This document shows, in pieces, positions 6,650-8,304 of a stretch of DNA of 8,304 nucleotides. Each line of letters opens with the position of its first letter. Within the stretch, counting starts at the first letter, position 1. The translations under genes were made by a program, and so were the position numbers. The DNA is taken from assembly GCA_934370915.1 (NCBI GenBank), contig CAKRNI010000109.1:1-8304 (forward strand), in the 5' to 3' direction. Under the pieces are notes generated by a model, which was given only the letters and a program-made list of their open reading frames with translations, did not search any database and had not been told where the DNA came from. The DNA comes from an uncultured Lachnospiraceae bacterium (GTDB taxonomy: Bacteria > Bacillota > Clostridia > Lachnospirales > Lachnospiraceae).

Positions 6650-8044
6650 TTAATAGCCGATCATGAGTGCCCCAAGCATGAACAGACATCCGAAGAATGT
6701 CCAGATCAGGAATAACGGCATCATGAATTTTAACCATTTTACATACGGGATCTTCGAAACGACGAGATACCCCATCAGCGCGGAGGATGTCGGAAGAACA
6801 GAGTTTGAAAATCCGTCTCCGAGCTGGAACGCAAGAACGGCTGTCTGTCTCGTGATACCGATCAGATCCGCAACCGGTACCATAAGCGGCATGGTAACCG
6901 CAGCCTGTCCGGTACCGGAGGTGATCACGCAGTTGACAAGTGACTGTGCAAGGAACATTCCGATGGCTTTTAAGGACTGCGGAAGAATGTTTACGATGCT
7001 TGCGATCGCATGGACGATGGTGTCAAGGATCATCGCGTCAGATAAAGCAAGCTCAACACCGCGGGCAATACCGACGATCAAAGCTCCCACAACGATTCCC
7101 TTCGCTCCGTTTCCGAACGTAGCGGCGATCTTGTTTGGGCTATAGCGGTTCACGATACCGCAGAGCACACCCATCGCGATGAAGATTGCAGACATCTCCT
7201 CAAAATACCAGCCGAGTTTACTGAGTCCATAGATCAGGACTGCAAAGCCTGCTACGATCACTGCCAGAGTCAGGCCATGGGTCAGGGTCATCGCTTCTTC
7301 TGTATCATCGAAAACAAATTCCTGATCATCCGGCTCTCCGTAAATGATACTCTTTGTCGGGTCCGCTTTCACGCGCTTTGCGTACCAGGTAATATAGACC
7401 GTATCGATCACCAGAAGAACCCCGAGAATAAAAATGCGGTAACCCATACCGGAAAACATCGGGATCTCCGCAATATCCTGCGCAACACCGACATTGAAGG
7501 GATTCAGGATTCCGGCTGTAAATCCGGATGCAGCACCCATAGCGATCATTGCGGTACCTGTCACCTTGTCAAGTCCCAGAGATGCCGCAAGGGCAATTCC
7601 GATCGGCACAAAGATCATGACCTCAGCGGACATTCCCATCGTTGTTCCAAAAACAGAAAACAACAGCAGAAATGCTGGGATCACAAAATACTCACGGCCG
7701 CGGAAGGCTTTCGCCATCTTCTTACAGAGAACTGTGAGGATCCCTGTGGACGTGATGATCTCAAAGGATCCGCCGATGATAAGGATAAACGTAACTGTGC
7801 TTGCCGCCTTTACAATCGCCCTGTAGATCAGTGCCGGAACGGTTAAAAAGCTTACCGGGTGAGATTCAACGTAATGGAAGCTCCCCGCTTCCACCAGCGT
7901 TCTGTTTGTCGCCTCATCCGTGTACCGGGTATACTCTCCGGCAGGCACAACATAAGTGGCTGCGACTGCCAGAAGGATCAGCGCTACAAGGATCACAAAT
8001 GTGTGCGGCGCCTGAAAAGGCTTTTTTTCTTTTAATGGTTTCAT
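6650..8044 (-). CDS. YfcC-family membrane carrier (C4-dicarboxylate/basic amino acid-type)
   Basis: Integral membrane secondary transporter of 464 residues. It begins with a short basic N-terminus (KPLKEKKPF) and a first helix at about 14-34, and shows roughly a dozen hydrophobic segments. Family-typical stretches are VVPAGEYTR (32-40), GFTAGILNPFNVGVAQ (174-189), ITSGTGQAAVTMP (374-386) and QLGDGFSNSVLPTSSALMGYL (407-427), the last two being the re-entrant-loop-like regions of this ion-transporter superfamily. A hydrophilic loop at about 222-253 (EPDDQEFVFDDTEE) divides the two halves. The ATG at 8044 has AAGGAAGG nine bases upstream. It is first in an operon with two metallopeptidase-family genes and divergent from a LysR gene, which suggests import of a peptide or acylated amino acid rather than plain dicarboxylate. 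The family is loosely annotated as a basic amino acid antiporter or C4-dicarboxylate carrier; the actual substrate is unknown. Confidence 0.9.
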   Translation of the reverse strand: MKPLKEKKPFQAPHTFVILVALILLAVAATYVVPAGEYTRYTDEATNRTLVEAGSFHYVESHPVSFLTVPALIYRAIVKAASTVTFILIIGGSFEIITSTGILTVLCKKMAKAFRGREYFVIPAFLLLFSVFGTTMGMSAEVMIFVPIGIALAASLGLDKVTGTAMIAMGAASGFTAGILNPFNVGVAQDIAEIPMFSGMGYRIFILGVLLVIDTVYITWYAKRVKADPTKSIIYGEPDDQEFVFDDTEEAMTLTHGLTLAVIVAGFAVLIYGLSKLGWYFEEMSAIFIAMGVLCGIVNRYSPNKIAATFGNGAKGIVVGALIVGIARGVELALSDAMILDTIVHAIASIVNILPQSLKAIGMFLAQSLVNCVITSGTGQAAVTMPLMVPVADLIGITRQTAVLAFQLGDGFSNSVLPTSSALMGYLVVSKIPYVKWLKFMMPLFLIWTFFGCLFMLGALMIGY

Positions 8045-8080
8045 ACTTCCAATCCTTCCTTGATTTGTATTCTTTCTTAG

Positions 8081-8109
8081 ACTATAATCAAGATATAAAA
8101 TTAAAGCAA
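8081..8109 (-). promoter_or_regulatory. Promoter of the carrier-M28-M20 operon
   Basis: The minus strand shows TATAGT (8086-8081, five of six consensus bases) exactly 17 bases downstream of TTGCTT (8109-8104, three of six). The weak -35 next to a good -10 is typical of a promoter that needs an activator. Transcription would start near 8074, giving a leader of about 30 bases before the ATG at 8044. Confidence 0.6.
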
Positions 8110-8116
8110 GTTTAAT
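8100..8116. promoter_or_regulatory. Candidate LysR-type operator (T-N11-A dyad)
   Basis: ATTAAA-GCAAG-TTTAAT is a perfect six-base inverted repeat with a five-base centre. It contains the LysR-family T-N11-A pattern (T8102 to A8114) and overlaps the -35 of the carrier operon. The right half TTTAATATT (8111-8119) recurs at 8132-8140, 21 bases away, about two helical turns. The region is AT-rich, so chance similarity is possible. Confidence 0.4.
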
Positions 8117-8197
8117 ATTTTTATTGTTTTATTTAATATTATTTATTTTTATGCGAAATTGCAAATATTTATTCAGGGAAAGGACCAGCGAAACGCC

Positions 8198-8304
8198 ATG
8201 GATATGCGGGAACAGCTCTATATGCTTGAAATTGAAAAACACAGGGGAATTAAGGATGCGGCTCAGGCCCTGCACATCTCTCCGCCTGCACTCAGCATAT
8301 TTTT
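8198..8304 (+). CDS. LysR-family transcriptional regulator, N-terminal fragment
   Basis: Only the first 35 codons lie in the window. They read as the start of a LysR-type winged helix: a first helix with MREQLYMLEIEKH, then GIKDAAQALHISPPALSIF, which matches the family's xxAAxxLxxSxPALS recognition-helix pattern. The ATG at 8198 is preceded by the purine-rich AGGGAAAGGA (8175-8184), whose AGGA ends 13 bases before the start, a rather long spacing; an in-frame TTG at 8159 has no good binding site. The gene is divergent from the carrier-peptidase operon across 153 bases, the usual layout for a LysR regulator controlling its neighbour and itself. The effector-binding domain lies beyond the window, so the inducer cannot be guessed except that it may be the operon's substrate or product. 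Confidence 0.85.
   Translation, partial: MDMREQLYMLEIEKHRGIKDAAQALHISPPALSIF

Noticed and set aside
7277..7846. Plus-strand open frame of 189 codons with many Cys and His
   Set aside because: It is the reverse complement of the carrier's membrane helices. The Cys/His content is a by-product of the opposite-strand codons, without regular zinc-ligand spacing.
8111..8160. Possible plus-strand promoter for the LysR gene (TTGTTT at 8124-8129)
   Set aside because: The region is nearly all A and T, so several weak -10/-35 pairs fit and none has a good match at a standard spacing. The gene must have a promoter here, but I cannot place it.

Overview
The window looks like chromosomal DNA from a Gram-positive anaerobe of the Clostridia, most likely Lachnospiraceae-like. 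The reasons are strong AGGAGG-type ribosome binding sites, compact same-strand operons, AT-rich intergenic DNA around moderate-GC genes, and the families present (CitMHS and YfcC transporters, M20D and M28 metallopeptidases, a Cache-type histidine kinase). This taxonomic guess is inference. I see no rRNA, tRNA, CRISPR array, insertion sequence or phage gene. No gene-free stretch exceeds about 155 bases.

Layout from right to left, the direction of most transcription. At 8198-8304 (+) is the first third of the DNA-binding domain of a LysR-family regulator, cut by the window edge. Divergent from it, across an AT-rich 153-base intergenic region, runs a tight three-gene minus-strand operon: a YfcC-family membrane carrier (8044-6650), an M28/PA-domain peptidase homologue (6631-4883) and an M20D amidohydrolase of the AbgB/ACY1L2 type (4886-3702). 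The two enzyme genes overlap by ATGA. Next, after a 14-base palindrome and a likely promoter, comes a CitMHS-family citrate-metal:proton symporter (3605-2304), closed by a clear intrinsic terminator. Last is a two-component operon: an OmpR/PhoB-type response regulator (2201-1509) followed 9 bases later by a double-Cache-like sensor histidine kinase (1499 to beyond base 1).

Proposed workings (inference from families and layout). The LysR protein probably controls the divergent operon. The carrier would bring in a small peptide or N-acylated/conjugated amino acid, and the two cytoplasmic metallopeptidase-fold proteins would process it. The plan resembles E. coli abgR-abgABT, but with a YfcC carrier instead of AbgT and an M28 protein added. 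The CitMHS carrier would handle citrate or another carboxylate with a divalent metal, and the adjacent two-component system is a plausible sensor for an extracellular carboxylate or amino acid.

The most unusual point is the M28 protein. It keeps most of the metal-binding residues of its family, but the Glu-Glu pair that supplies the catalytic base and one zinc ligand is replaced by His-Ser.
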